This document shows positions 12,641 to 26,800 of a DNA stretch of 64,000 nucleotides, piece after piece (the stretch's first letter is position 1; each line of letters begins with the position of its first letter). Location: assembly GCA_008477525.1 (NCBI GenBank), contig SPDT01000004.1, forward strand, positions 4,154,001 to 4,218,000, written 5' to 3'. A program made the translations under genes and the position numbers. Below the pieces are notes generated by a model. The model did not search any database. It saw only the letters and a list, made by a program, of their open reading frames with translations, and was not told the DNA's origin. This DNA comes from Hypomyces perniciosus (Eukaryota; Ascomycota; Sordariomycetes; Hypocreales; Hypocreaceae).

Positions 12641-15600
12641 GTTTATACTATCCTTTAACTTAGCTGTGCTATTATAAGGTATATATTTAACTAATTATAA
12701 ATCCCCCTTTATTCCTAAACCTATAATAATGCCTTTATAGCCTAGCCTTTACCCTTTAAACCCTATATTTATAAGAAATCAATTATAAGCGAGATAAATA
12801 TAAATGCCTTAAACTTTACTTTATAGCTTAACCTAGCTTAATATACTATAATTTTAACTATAAAGCTAACGCCTTTCTTTTTTTTCTTTAAAGCCTTATA
12901 AAAATCTAATATTAATAGTAACTATATATATTTAATAAATGCAATTATTAAAGATAATAACCTTTATTATTATTATTTTTTTAATTAAATAATAAAAAAA
13001 GTTTAGTTTAATAAAAAAAATAAAAAAAAACCTTAAATAAAAAAATCCTAAAGTAGGCAGTTAAAAACTAAAACCATAAAATATAAATTAAAGTTTAGGT
13101 TAAAGCTTTAAATATAGCTTTACTATTAAACCCTAGAAATAATAACCTATTTAACTGCTATTAAGATAAAAACTTTAAATAATTTAATAGTAAATAAAAG
13201 ATTTTTATTAAATATTAATAAAAATATATTAATTAATATTTTTAAATTAATATTACTTTGATAAGTAATTAATTAATTCTTTTAATGGAATTTAAAAAGA
13301 TGTTATATATTATAGGTTTTTTAAAAGGAGATATATATTAAATATAATAAAAAACTTTATTACTATTATTAAAAGTTTTATTAACTTTATTTAATAATAT
13401 TAAATGATTAATATAATGTTTTTTATTAATTTTAATAAATAATATAAAATTATTTATTTATTTTAAAAGGCATTATAGTCTTTTAATAACCTATATATAT
13501 TAAATAAGCCTTTTTAGAATTTTATAGTAAAGTTATTTATATTAAGTAGTAAATACAGTAAAACTATTAAATAGATAATAAAGGCTTTAAAGATAAAGGT
13601 CTTTTAAAAGTTTATCAATACTATAAAGATTTAAATAATTAAATTAAATAAATTTAACTTTATTAAATTATTTATTATAGGCTTTAAAAAGGCGCTTATT
13701 ATAATGCCTTTTATACTGCTTAAATAGGCTAGTATTAATAAAACTATTAATAGTAGTAGTATTAATATTAACAGTAATATTATTAATACTAATAAAATAA
13801 TTAATCTACTGCCTTAGCGCTAGCTAATAACCTAATATAGTTAAATATTATATATACCCTATTACTTTACCTTTAAGTCTTTTATAAAAAATAAATTATT
13901 AAAAGACTTTACTTTTACTGTAAAAAAGTAAATTATAGCTTTAATAAATATAATAAAAAAAAGTAGTTGAATATATATTAAAAAAATCTATATTAGATAT
14001 AAAACTAAAATCGCTAAATTTAATTATATTAACTATACTTTAATTTAATAGTACTTTAAAGTTAATAATAAAAGAGTTTAATAAAGTATAATAATTAAAC
14101 CTTAATAGTGCATTAATATTACCTATAACGCTTAAATAACCTATAAATCTAAGCCTTAAATAATATACCCTTTTTAAATATTAATAAAAATAATAATAGT
14201 AGTGTTATTTTAGTAACTTTCAGTTTACCTTAATTTAATTAGCTTTACCTATTAAAAATCTAAATTTAACTTATAAATTAAAAAAAAAACTAACCGTTTT
14301 TAAAAGTCGCAAATAAAGGTTCACTGTAAATAAAACTATTATCTTAAAATAGATTTACTGTTATTTTTTTAATTAAAAACCTTTAAAACTTAAATTAATA
14401 AATAATAAATCCCTTTAAGTCTAAATTATATTCTTTATTATATATAATTTTTATATTAATATAAAAGCTTTAATAAATAGCAGCTATATACTTTAAGCGT
14501 TTATTAGCGGCGCTTTTATTAAATAATTTAATATTATTAGTCAATAACTATTATTTATTAAAAACCTTTTATTTATTAATAAAAGTATAGTTAATAAAAT
14601 TTTAAACTTTTTTATTATATAAACTATAATTAGCTTTTATAAAAAACTCTGCCTCTATTTTATTATAAATATCTTTAATAATATATTTATAATCTTTAGC
14701 CTTTTATAGCTAAAAACATATAACTTTAATATTAATGAAAAAAAGTTAACTATTACTTTTAAATCCTATTATTATTATAATTTTTTTTTAAAAATATAGT
14801 TAACATTAGATAAATTTTAATGGCAGTTAAAATAAAAAATAACTTTATTAAAATTAATATAGGGAATGTATATTACTAGTAATTAATAGTAAAAGATACT
14901 TTAAATAAAGTAAAGTTTAATTTAATTAAATAAAAAACTATATTATATTAACAACTATTAATTAAAAATACTTTAAAAGAAATAGACTATAATTTAATTA
15001 AAAAGGGAGCCTTTAAATTATATATTTTATAAACTTTAAAACTAAATTAAAATTATTATATAACCTATAAATATCATAGAGTTAATAATAAAGAAATATA
15101 AATATAAATAATCTTAAATTAAATATATATAAAGCTACTGCCTGCCTTTATAATTAATAATTAATAATTAAAAGGAAAACATTTATTAAAGCTATTACTA
15201 TTATTTTTTAATATATTAGTTTTATAAAACTAAACTAAACTTTTCTAATAAATATTTATAAGATAAAGAGACTATATTAAAGTGAAAATAATATTATTTA
15301 AAGAAATATATAACTTTATTAATAAATATTACTTTTTAATATAATTAAAAAGGATTATAGCTGCTAATATTAAGAAATTTATAGCAGGGAAATTTAAATT
15401 TAATAAACTAAATATCCTGAAAAAACTGCTATTTTAACTATATAATTTATATAATAGTTTCTTTTTAAAGATAATAAATAAGCTTCCTTTAAAGTAAACT
15501 TAAAACCATAAAATTAAAATACTATTTTAAAAAAACCTATTATATTAAAAAAATAAACTATTTGTATTTAATAAACTATAAATAATAAAAAAATAGTTAA

Positions 15601-18600
15601 ATAATAATTTGATAAAAGGATTTATTTATAAATTATAAATATAATATACTGCTTTTTTCCTTTTAGCTGTAAAACTAAAAAAAAAAATTATATTTATTAA
15701 AACTATCAAAAGTTAATAATATTACTATTAAAAATTAGTATTTATTATCATTAATTTAAAAACCTTTAATGCTTTAAAATATATAAAAGTATATATAAAA
15801 TTTAATATTATTACAGCGTTTAATAACCTTTATATTACTAAAGGGGATATATAAAAAATAATATTTATTACAAAGTTTAGCCTTTTTAAAATATTAATTA
15901 TACCTTTTAGCCTTTATAATATATTTATTACATTTTAATATTATATTAATTATACTTTTTATAACCTTTTTAATTATATTTATATAGTATACTTAAATAA
16001 TATTTTTATATATTTATTAAATTAAAGAAAATATTAAATATATATATATAGATATAATTATAGTTTACTTTTAAAATATTAGCCTATAAATTAATATTAT
16101 TCAATCTAAATTTAAAATAATAAAAATAAAATACTTTAGCTTAATTATTACTTTAAAGGGATTAAAAATAAATCCTGAAAAACTTAAAGCTATATTAAAC
16201 TAGCAATTATTTAATAAAGTAAAAGACCTATAAAAGTTTCTTAGCTTTATAAATTTCTATTACTATTTTATTTAAAAATACTTTAAAATACTTATATTAT
16301 TAAATAAAATTTTAAAGAAAAATTAACTATATACATAAAAAGAGAAATAATAAAAAGCCTTTAATTTAAGTAAATATACCTTTAAATTAACTTTAATGTT
16401 AGCCTTTTTTAATTATATAAGCAAATAGTCTTTAAAACTAATACCTTTAATTAAATATTAAGCATTATTTTATTATAGTATAATAAAAAAGGTATTCTTT
16501 ACTTTATTATTCTTTTTTATAAAATATAATATTTAAAAATATAATTATAAAATTTATAATAAAAAACTTTTAGCTATAATTAAAGCAATAAAGGAATAGC
16601 ATTTAAAATTATAAAGTTTATAAAAGTTTAATATTTTTATAAACTATAAAAACTTTAAATATTTTACTTTAATTAAAACCTTAAACTAGCAGTAAATTTA
16701 ATAGTTTAAATTCCTTTTTAAGTTTAACTTTTATATTATTTATTAATTTAATTTTAAAGCTGTAAAGCTTGATACTTTAAATAAAAAAGCTAAAAATAGG
16801 CTTATAAGATTAAACCCTTTTAATAGTTAAATTAAAAATAAGTAATATACTATCCTTTTATAAAGTTCTTTTAGCTTTAAAGTTTAAATAATATTTTAAA
16901 AAAAAGTCTTATTAAATATAAAACTATTGATAAAGGCTGCCTTTATGACTATAATAATACCTATGAAAAATCAATTAATTAATAATTTAATTATAATAGT
17001 ATATAAGTAAAATACTATAATAAAAGAAATAGTAACTATACTTTAAAACTTTAATACCTATTAATAATTAAAATAGCTTTATAAAAAGCTTTAAATTATA
17101 ATAAATAACTATTAAATAATAAATAATAAACTCTATTATTAAAATAACTTTTTATTCCCTTTAATAATAAATTTTATATGTAAATCATATTTAAAAACTA
17201 TTTAAATAGCCTAGCTAAATATTTAAATAAATTTAAAACTTTAAACTTTATTAATTAAATATATTAATAACTATAAATGTTAAAAGATATTAAAGTATTT
17301 ATATAAATCTATAAACTATATATTAAAATAAAAGCTTTATAATTTTTACTATAAAGTTTCTTTTAATTATTAATTTTATTTTATATATAATTAAATATCT
17401 TTATTAATTATATTATACTACTATTTAAATTTTATTATAAGAATATTATTTATAAGCATTTACTAGTAATAGTTTACTATTTTATAAAAATATATTATTT
17501 TATATTTATTACTTTATTATTAATAAAAAAACTAGTTAATATATTTATTAATAAAACTTATTGCCTTTATAATATATTTAATAATATTATATTAAACTGC
17601 AGTATATAGTTTATATTAAATTTTTAAAAATAACTTTTAAAGCAATTAACAGTTATATTAAAATAATTATTAGCCTTTTACTTTAAAACTAATAGTTAAA
17701 TTAAAAACATTAATATCAATGTAAAGTAATACCTATAAACTTTTATTAACTGTTATTAAAATAATTAAATTTATTAACTTTCATTAACTGAATGTATTAT
17801 AAATAATATAATATTTAAAATTACTAGTATATTACTCTTTTTTATTAATTATAGTTTTAACCTTTAAAAATAAAGCCTTTATAGCTTTCTTTACTATACT
17901 TTTTTATAGTAAAAAAAGAAAGTTCTTTCATATTAATACTATTATTAAGCAATTTAAATATATTATTATATAGTTAAAGGCTTTTATCAAAGCTTTAGAA
18001 AAATATAAAGAAAATATAAATATATAAAAGGAGGCATATTAATTTATATTATTAAATAACAAGTTTTTATTAATATAAAAAATTTAAAAATTAATTAATT
18101 AATAAAAAGTTTAAATAATAAATAGGTAAAACTATATATAATAATAAAAATATATTTATAAGCCTAGACTATTAATCTATTAAAAAGTATAAAGATTTTT
18201 TTAATTTTATATAACTCTTTTTTATAATTTAAAATAACTATTTTACTATACTTTAAGTAAAAGATAATTAATAAAGTTAAATTAAAAAATATTTAAAGTA
18301 AAGTATTAAAAAAGGAAAATAATATAAATAAAATATAAAAAAGTAAGAATTTAAAGTACTTTTAAATTATTATAATAATAATAGATTTTATTACTTTATT
18401 AAATAAAAATATTATACTGCTATATAATAATTAATTAAAAATTTATAAAGCTAGAAGAAAATAATATAAAACTTTTATAAAAAAAAATTAAAAAAGCTAA
18501 ATTTACTATAATAGGTATTAAAAAGAATTATAAAAAAAAGAAATTGCTAAAAAAAAAAACTAAAGTTTATAAATTACTAATTAAAAACTATACTATATTA

Positions 18601-18601
18601 A
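12641..18601 (+). pseudogene. Destroyed gag-pol of element A (main internal part)
   Basis: Nearly pure A/T with TA dinucleotides throughout and stops in all frames. Gypsy-type pol is recognisable only as short islands, for example the RT core near 15990-16020. This is the most heavily mutated layer of the nest. Gag, protease and integrase cannot be delimited. Confidence 0.7.
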
Positions 18602-18687
18602 TGTCAGAGACCCTCTTTAAGGCAGACGGATTGGGCGAGGGGCTGCGACCTTAGGGAAGAGTAAAAGAGGTTGGAGAGCAATCACTT

Positions 18688-18849
18688 TATCACGGCACAC
18701 GGAACAGCGGGTCAAGGTGATATCTTTATTGTGCCTTGAATAAGGCAAGAAGCTATAAGAATGTGGTTCGAAGGTGTAGGACCAAGTCATTATGTGAGGA
18801 TGCATGTAATGCTAATGAGTTATTAGAGGGCAGGTTTAGTGCTATGACA
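18688..18849 (-). repeat. 3' LTR of element C
   Basis: 162 bp, little mutated. It aligns end to end with 31133-31294. Confidence 0.93.
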
Positions 18850-21800
18850 GTACCCCCCCTTTTTTAAACTCTATTTGCCCCTAAATAGCTATTCTAAGAC
18901 TATATATATTCCAATCCTCCTATTATATCAATTCTGTTATAAGCAGCTGCTGCGTTGCGGGTTTAACTAGTCGGTTATCTTCCTCTTTTTGACCTAGGCA
19001 GGCAGGCCAGGCTTATCGGGGTTTTTTATATAATATTCTAAAAGGGCAGCGTCTTATCCTGTTAAATCTTTTATAGGTTGCCAGCTTAATATATAGTGTT
19101 TCTAGGCTATATAATAGTATAGGCTATCTTTATTATAGCAGTTAAAGATTTTATTAAATCTTTACTTTTCTATTACTTTATTTATCTTATTATCTCTTTT
19201 AAAGACTTATCCCTATATATTTTTATTCTTTTATTTATTAATAGCGTTTTATTTTAGTAGATATATCTATTAGCCTGCTTTATTAACTGCTAATAGTTTA
19301 AAGAGAGAGTTATAAAATATAGGGAAAATATAGATATAGTTGGGGAGTTTAAATTAGTAAACTTAAAGGTATATATTAAGGATTTTATATAGGCCTACCT
19401 ATTTATTATCTCCCTTTTTTATTAGGCGGTTTATTTTAAAGTATTTAGTCTTTAACTATACCTTTTCGTTAACTATAAATTAATATAAATCCTCTTTTAA
19501 TATATTAGCTGCAGCCTTATATTAAGCAATTAATTATACTATAAAGGCTTTTAATTAGTTTAGGATTTATTAAAAGCGCTTAGCTATAGTATTTACTTTA
19601 TAGAAACTCTTTTTTTAGGCGATAAATAAATTTAGCGGGTAAAGGTTTAAAGCCTTAACTTTTAAGTATAAGTAAAACCTATAATTTATAAAAAATAGTA
19701 AGGTTTCTATTATTTTAAATATTTAATTATTTTAAGCAAACTCTGTAAATAGTAATTAATTTACTTAATTATTTTAATAAAAACTTATAAAATGCCTAAA
19801 ATACTGCTTTACCTTTATATTTAACTATTTAATTTAACTATTAGTTTTTAAATAATAGGCTAAAGAATATTTAAAGTAAATTTTAAATTATTAAAATAGC
19901 TGCTTTTAGAATTTAGATATAAACTGGGTAGTTTAGTCTAATATAATTGTTTCTGGGGCTTTATATAAAGTATAAATACGCGAGATAAAAGTATTAGTAA
20001 GTTTTTTAGTATGAAGTGTATAGGTAATAATAAAATAGTGTATTTTTATTAAACAGTATATTACTATAAAAATGTTTTTATAGACTAAACTTTACTAGTT
20101 ATAGTTAAGTAGTAATATAATATAGTTTACTGAAATATTACTTTAAGCCTAGAATAATACTAGTAATAGTTTTAAAAATCCTAGGAAAATAAATTTATTT
20201 AACTTTATTTAAAAGTATAGGTTATAACCTTTAATAAAAGTATTAATATTAATTGATATTTGCAGCTATTAATATATATAGTTAAAGAGGTTTAGTATTT
20301 TTATTTATCCTAGGTATCCCTTTAGCTTAGAAAAGTATATTTAATATATAACTTATATTTTTGCTTTATTTATTAATAAAAGGAAAAGTTATTTTTAGTA
20401 ATATATTTAATTACTATAGATTTAAAAGTCTTATATTACTGCCTTTAAATTACTTTAAATACTTTTAGGCTATTATTAAATAGCTAAGTCTTAAAGCGCC
20501 TATATTATAATACTTGCTATATTTAATATTTTATAGGCTTTATTAATTATTCTATTAATTAATATTTTTAAGTTTAAGATTAAAATGCCAGTTATTATAG
20601 TAAATAGGTTTTTATTATTTATATTTCCTATAATATTAGTATAGGTATAAGGGTTAAAGCAGCTTTCTAGGAGTAAGGTTTTTTTTTCTTTTAATTGGCT
20701 ATTATTTTAATTTGACTTTACTAGAATATCTTAAAATCTCCTGCTTAATATATTAAGCTTTACTGCTTTTAACTTAGGCTAATTAATAATCTAGAAATTA
20801 TATTAAGATAAGAATTTAAATTAGTAGACTTATTTTTAATTTAACGCTTTAATAATTATAAAATATTCTAGGTTCTTATAGTTTATAATAATCTTAAATT
20901 TATTTTCTATACTTTAAAGCTTAAAGCGCTATTTTTTTAATAATTTAATAATAGCTAATAGTTTTTTATTATAAATTTTATGATTATATTTAATAAGTAA
21001 ATACTTTAATAAAAAGTATATTATTAATTATAAAATACTATTTTTATTATATTAAGAGAGAATACTATTAAATATTTAATTTAAAATATCTGTTTTTAAT
21101 ACTTTTTTATTATTATAGTTAAAGAAGGCGAGGATTAAAGCGGTTATAAACTCGGTTTTAAAATAGTTAAATATAGCAGTATAAAGTTCTATTTAATTCT
21201 ATAGTATATTTTTTTAAAAGGCTATTTAAAGGTTTATAGATATTAAAGAAGTCTTTAATAAACCGCTAATAAAAATTCGCAAAGCCTAAAAAGCATTAAA
21301 GTTTATAAAGGTTTAAAGGTCTCTTTTAACTTATAATCGCAGCTACTTTTTTAAAGTTTATTTTAATATTATTATTTATAATAATTAAGCTAAAGTACTT
21401 TATTTTTATTATTTTAAATTTGCATTTTTTAATATTAACTTAAAGACCTATATTAATTAATTTATCTATAACTTCTTATATATATTATTAGTATTTTTTT
21501 ATATAATTAAATAAATTAAGATATAATTAAAGTAAGCTATATAAATTTTATTAAGTAAATTATATAAAGTATAGTTAATATAGTATTAGAAAAAGGCTAA
21601 GGCATTATAAAGACTAAAGGGTATAATAAAGGTTTTAAATAGCTTAAATTAGGTTATAAAAGCTATCTTTTATTTATATCCCTCTATAATTTTAAATTTA
21701 TTAAAGGCGGCTATTATATTTAGTTTAATATAAAATCTAGTATTATATAAAGTATTTAATATCTTTTAGATTAGCGGCAATAGGTAGTGATCTTTTATAG

Positions 21801-23632
21801 TACTTTTATTAAAGCCTTAATAGTTTTAATAAATATAAATGCTTTTTTTAGGTTTTATAGCGAAAAGTAGGGGGGCAGTATATTTTACTTTAGATTTTTT
21901 AATAAATCTTTTAGCTAGGTTTTTATTTAGCTATTTTCTTATAACCTAGAGTTCGCTTAGTAATATTAGGCAGTTCTTTTAATATAGTGGTTCTTTTTTT
22001 AGTAAAAACTTAATTTTATAGTTTTATAATTTCTTAAAAGGAAGTTTATTTACTAGTTATAGGAAAAAGCCGATAATTCTATCTTATAGTTAATTAAAAA
22101 GTTTCTTTTAAATATTATTTTCTATTAACTCTAGCTTTACTTTTATAAACTTATTAATATTAGACTTTAATATCCTTTAAAGGTATTTTCTGCTATAGTA
22201 GTATATAAGGAAATTATAAAAAGCTATAGGGAATAATATTTATATTACTGCAAAGCTGCTTTATCTTTATAATATATTTGCGAAAGTATTTTTATTAAGC
22301 TTTAGTAATTAGTATACTTTATATTCCCATTTTTATATATTTTCTGCTAGGTCTGCCTAGGTTAATTTTATATATTAAGCAGATAGGTTTTTATAGAATT
22401 AAATAAATAATATTGCAGCGGATATTTAAATATCTATTAAGTTAGGTTATTTATATAGCGCTACTGCTATAGGCTTATTAGGTATTAGTATATTTAGTTT
22501 AAAGAGTTATGCTAGGTTATATTAATATAGATATTAATAGTTACTAGTTATAGGTATTATTAAGACTAGTGTTAAGGGTTTATTTAGTATTATTTATACT
22601 TTAATCTTTAATCCCTTATAGTTATTAAATTAATAAATATAATAGTAATTTTACTTTAATGTTAATTTAAGGTTAATATATAAATGCCTTTCTTTTTATT
22701 AAAGTATTATTTCTTTTAGTATACTTTTAATATAGACTTAGAATTTAATTTTCTTTTTAACCTTTTTTTTTATTTTTTTTAATATATTATTTTATTTTTT
22801 ACTAGTAGTATAAAGTATTAACTTTAAAGGTTTGCCTAAAATATTAATATTATATAAAATAGTTATTAGGCTAGGAATTATTAGTATAATATAACTTTAA
22901 AGGCAATAATTTATTAAATAATATTATAAGTTAAAGGTAACTGTTAATATAGGCTAATTTATATTAAGATTATATTACTATAGCTATAGTATTTTAAAGA
23001 TAAAGGGGTTTTAATCTAAAAGATTAATAATAAAAAATATATATAGCTTTCTATATTCCTTTATTTTTATGTTTAAAATTATATAGTTAGTAAGCTATAC
23101 TGCTGCTTTACTATTAGTTAAAATAAAGCTCTTTAGTCTAGGCAATTATATTATTAGGATTTAGGACTTTTAAAGAAAATGCTAGTCTATAAAGCCTTAT
23201 ATTAAACAGCTATTATTAATAAAGGTTAATATAATTACTAGTAAATATATAAGGAATAATATAGTATAAATCAGTAGTAATTTACTATTTATAGCATTTA
23301 AAATTAATAGTCTATTATTAGTAATAATTTATTATATCTATAAAGGTATTAGGTTTATAGGCTATTTTAATATTTTATTATACTTTTTAATGCAATATTA
23401 TTAAAAAGCTACTTTTTTCTTTACCTTTTTATATTAAAAGTTATATCTTTATAGGCAAGTATATTGCTAAAGGTAATTAATCTTTTAATAAAGTTAGTTT
23501 TATTAATATGGTATAAAAATAGGTTCTTATAGTATAATAGGTTATTTTTTTAAGTGAGGAAATACTAGTACTGCAGGAATTAAAGAATAGGAACTTATAG
23601 TGTTAATATACTTTTTCCTTAGCTTAAGATAT

Positions 23633-23857
23633 TGTTACAGGCTAGGCTATATCTCCCGGAATCACGACTATGCCGAATCCGGAAATACGACCAATACTAG
23701 ACCGCTTACCTAATTAAGAAACCACCTCGGCTATAACCCTATACGCATAACTATATAATATATATATAGCTAGTACAGAGCCTCTTTCCTTAGCTATAGA
23801 TAGACAATATAAAAGTGCCCTACCTATATACTTTCCAGTTAGGCTATACCTGTTATA
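23633..23857 (+). repeat. 5' LTR of element D copy 1
   Basis: 225 bp, matching 29412-29636, 31408-31633 and 36604-36829. Confidence 0.95.
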
Positions 23858-26800
23858 TATCTATAGCTTAGCTACTACCTAGCCAATAAGTAATAGAACT
23901 TTTACTGTAAAAGGAAAATAGCGAATTTCAGAGACTAAGCCTTTAAGGGCAATAATATATAGTCGCAGATCGAGTAAACTATTCTACTTTTACAGGAATA
24001 AATAGCTGCACTAATAAGAAAGCTAGACTCTATAGTACTAGCGACTTAAAGGCTAAATAGCCAGGAAAACGAGATATTATTCCTTCTATAACCTAAGCAA
24101 GAACCTGCGCAGGCCGCAACTATAAAGCCTATATTAACCTTTATAATAGAGTTTATATAAGCTTTTAAGGTTAAAAGTGTTAAAATAACAAGGTTATACT
24201 GAACCTCATTTAAGTGCAGCTTCTAGGAAGGTGCACCCAACGCAGCAATAAGGAAACGACTGAGAGTCTAGTTGGGTTAACAATGGATGAACAATTGAAT
24301 TGTAACTGAACTAATAGCTAGAAAGCTATAGAATATCTAGTGATGTGCGGCTGGTGTAGAAGTGATTGTATGAATAATAGCTTTATCTTCTACAATAGTC
24401 CTCCGACCTAATAATAGGTGTGCGGTGGCAGAATTGGGTTTGTGGCCGCATTCCTATTTTCCGCAAAATTTATTTGTATATAAAATCGGTCAAATCGACT
24501 CACGGCCATACAAACGGGAAACCATTTTGGTCAGATTTTTCACAATGGCCATTATGCCCATTGTATTGAGTCTAGGGTAGGCGGGGTAGCTGATCCTAGC
24601 TTAATTGTTATTGTTAAGGATAACAGAAATTTCCTGACTTACACCGAAGTTCCTCCGGAACTCGGTCCTAGCGTCGGGCCTAATTCCGGGTCTAGCCAGA
24701 ATAGGAAGGTTACCCAATTACACAGAAATCCTTGCTTTTTAGCCCTCCTTTTTAACAAAAAGGAAGCTACTCTTTAATTTATTTAAATTCTCAAGAAAGT
24801 AAAAGGAGTATATTATATAGGCGCAAAATATATGCGAAAAGCTTAAACTTAATAAAGAATTTTATAATAGTAATAAAGAATAGTAGTATTTTATTAACTC
24901 CTGCTTAAACGCTATATTTAAACAGGTAATTACTACTTTTTATATATTAAAAGGAATTAATAAAAACTATAATTTAATAGAATTTATATAATATTTAGAC
25001 TATATTTATAAAGATTAAGGACTCTAGAACTAAACTGTATAAAAGCTGCACACTTTTAAGTAAAGAGATAAAACTTTACTTTTATCTTTCCTTTCCTGCT
25101 TTAAATAAAAGCTCTTTAAAGTAGGCAGCGATAATTAGGCTAATTAAGCCAAAATTATCTTCCTTAAAGGAGTATTATCTTTAAAACTATAATTCTATTT
25201 AGCAATAGTAAACTTACCGCTTACTTATAGTAAATAGCTTATTAAAGTTTAAAATATTGCTAGCTGCATTAAATAATTAAATCTAGACTAATAAAATATA
25301 AAAGCCGCTTTAATAAGCTACTTTTAGCAGAAAAAATATAATAAGCTTTAACTATATTACACTTTAAAGGACTATATATAAACAGTTAATAAAAAGGGCA
25401 ATACTTAAATAAAAGGCATAAACTATATAAAGAACTAGCGTTAATGCAGCTCTTTAGTAAGCGAGGCAAATACTGCCTAAAAGGCTATCTATTACTGTTA
25501 CAGGAAAGAGGGATATATTGCCTAGTTTTGTAAAAAAGGCTATAAAGCCTAAGTGTATTAAGTCTAGATCGCTAACTGTAAATCTAATAATAATAACTAG
25601 TATATTAATAGTAAAGAAAATAGTAATTTTAGTAATAAATTAAAAGATTAGCTTTAATATAAAGTTAAGCGTTAAAGCCTATAAAGGAAAAATTAAAGGG
25701 ATAGAAAGAGTTTAAAGAGTAAATAACCAGTAAACTAATAATATTATAAGCTAAAATAAAGAATATACTTATTACAGTATTATTTAATATTAGCTATAAC
25801 GTTTATATTATTATAAACTCCTCTTTTACTTAGAAGTTATACCTTGTATAGATTAAGATTATTAAAAGGAAGATAAAGATATTTACTGAAATTTATAAAA
25901 AAGTAGAAACTAGCTATATTACTATTATTTACCTAAATCTATATAGCTATATTCAACGTTAATACACTTATATAATAAATTAACTAGATTATAACCTAAC
26001 TTTTAGTAAACTTTAAGCTAAGGTTAACTAGGTAGTATATAATATAGCTAAAAAGGAAGTTAACTATAAAAAAGCTGGCCTATAGCTATAATTTATAGAT
26101 AAAGAGGAGCCTAGGAATATTAAGGCTATATAAAGAGCCTGGCTTATACTAGCTTTAATATTGTAAATAAAATATTATTATATTAAAAAAAATAGCGAAA
26201 AGGAAGTATACTTCCTTTAAGCTATTAACTTATTTAATATTAAAAAAGTACTTTAGCTTAAGAAACCTATAAATCCCTAAAAATATATCCCTTTTAAACT
26301 ATATAAAGAGTTTTATTTACTATTCTCTATAAAAGAAGCTATTAAACTTCTACTATACTGCCTTAAAGTTAATTTATAGATTCCTTTAAAAGCTAATAAA
26401 TACAGTAAAAAACCGGAACTCCTTTAAAGCCCCTTTTATAGTATATTATATAAAGAACTATTAATATTATAGAAAACCCTCTTTAATTTACTTAATAAAG
26501 GATTTATTTAAGTTAGCAGCTTAGCTACTGCAGCCTTTATCCTTTTTATTTAAAAACCTAAAAAAGGAATTTGCTTTTATATAGACTACTACGCCTTAAA
26601 TATAATAATACAGCAAGATTACTACCCCCTCCCCTTTTTTTCTAAAACCCTTAATAGCTTAATAAAAGTAAAGTGGTTTATAAAGCCAAATATAGTAGCT
26701 GTATTTTATAAAATCAAGGTTATAAAAGGAAAAGAATATAAAACTATATTCTATATATATTATAGCCTATATAAATAGCAGGTAGTTTTATTTAAATTTA

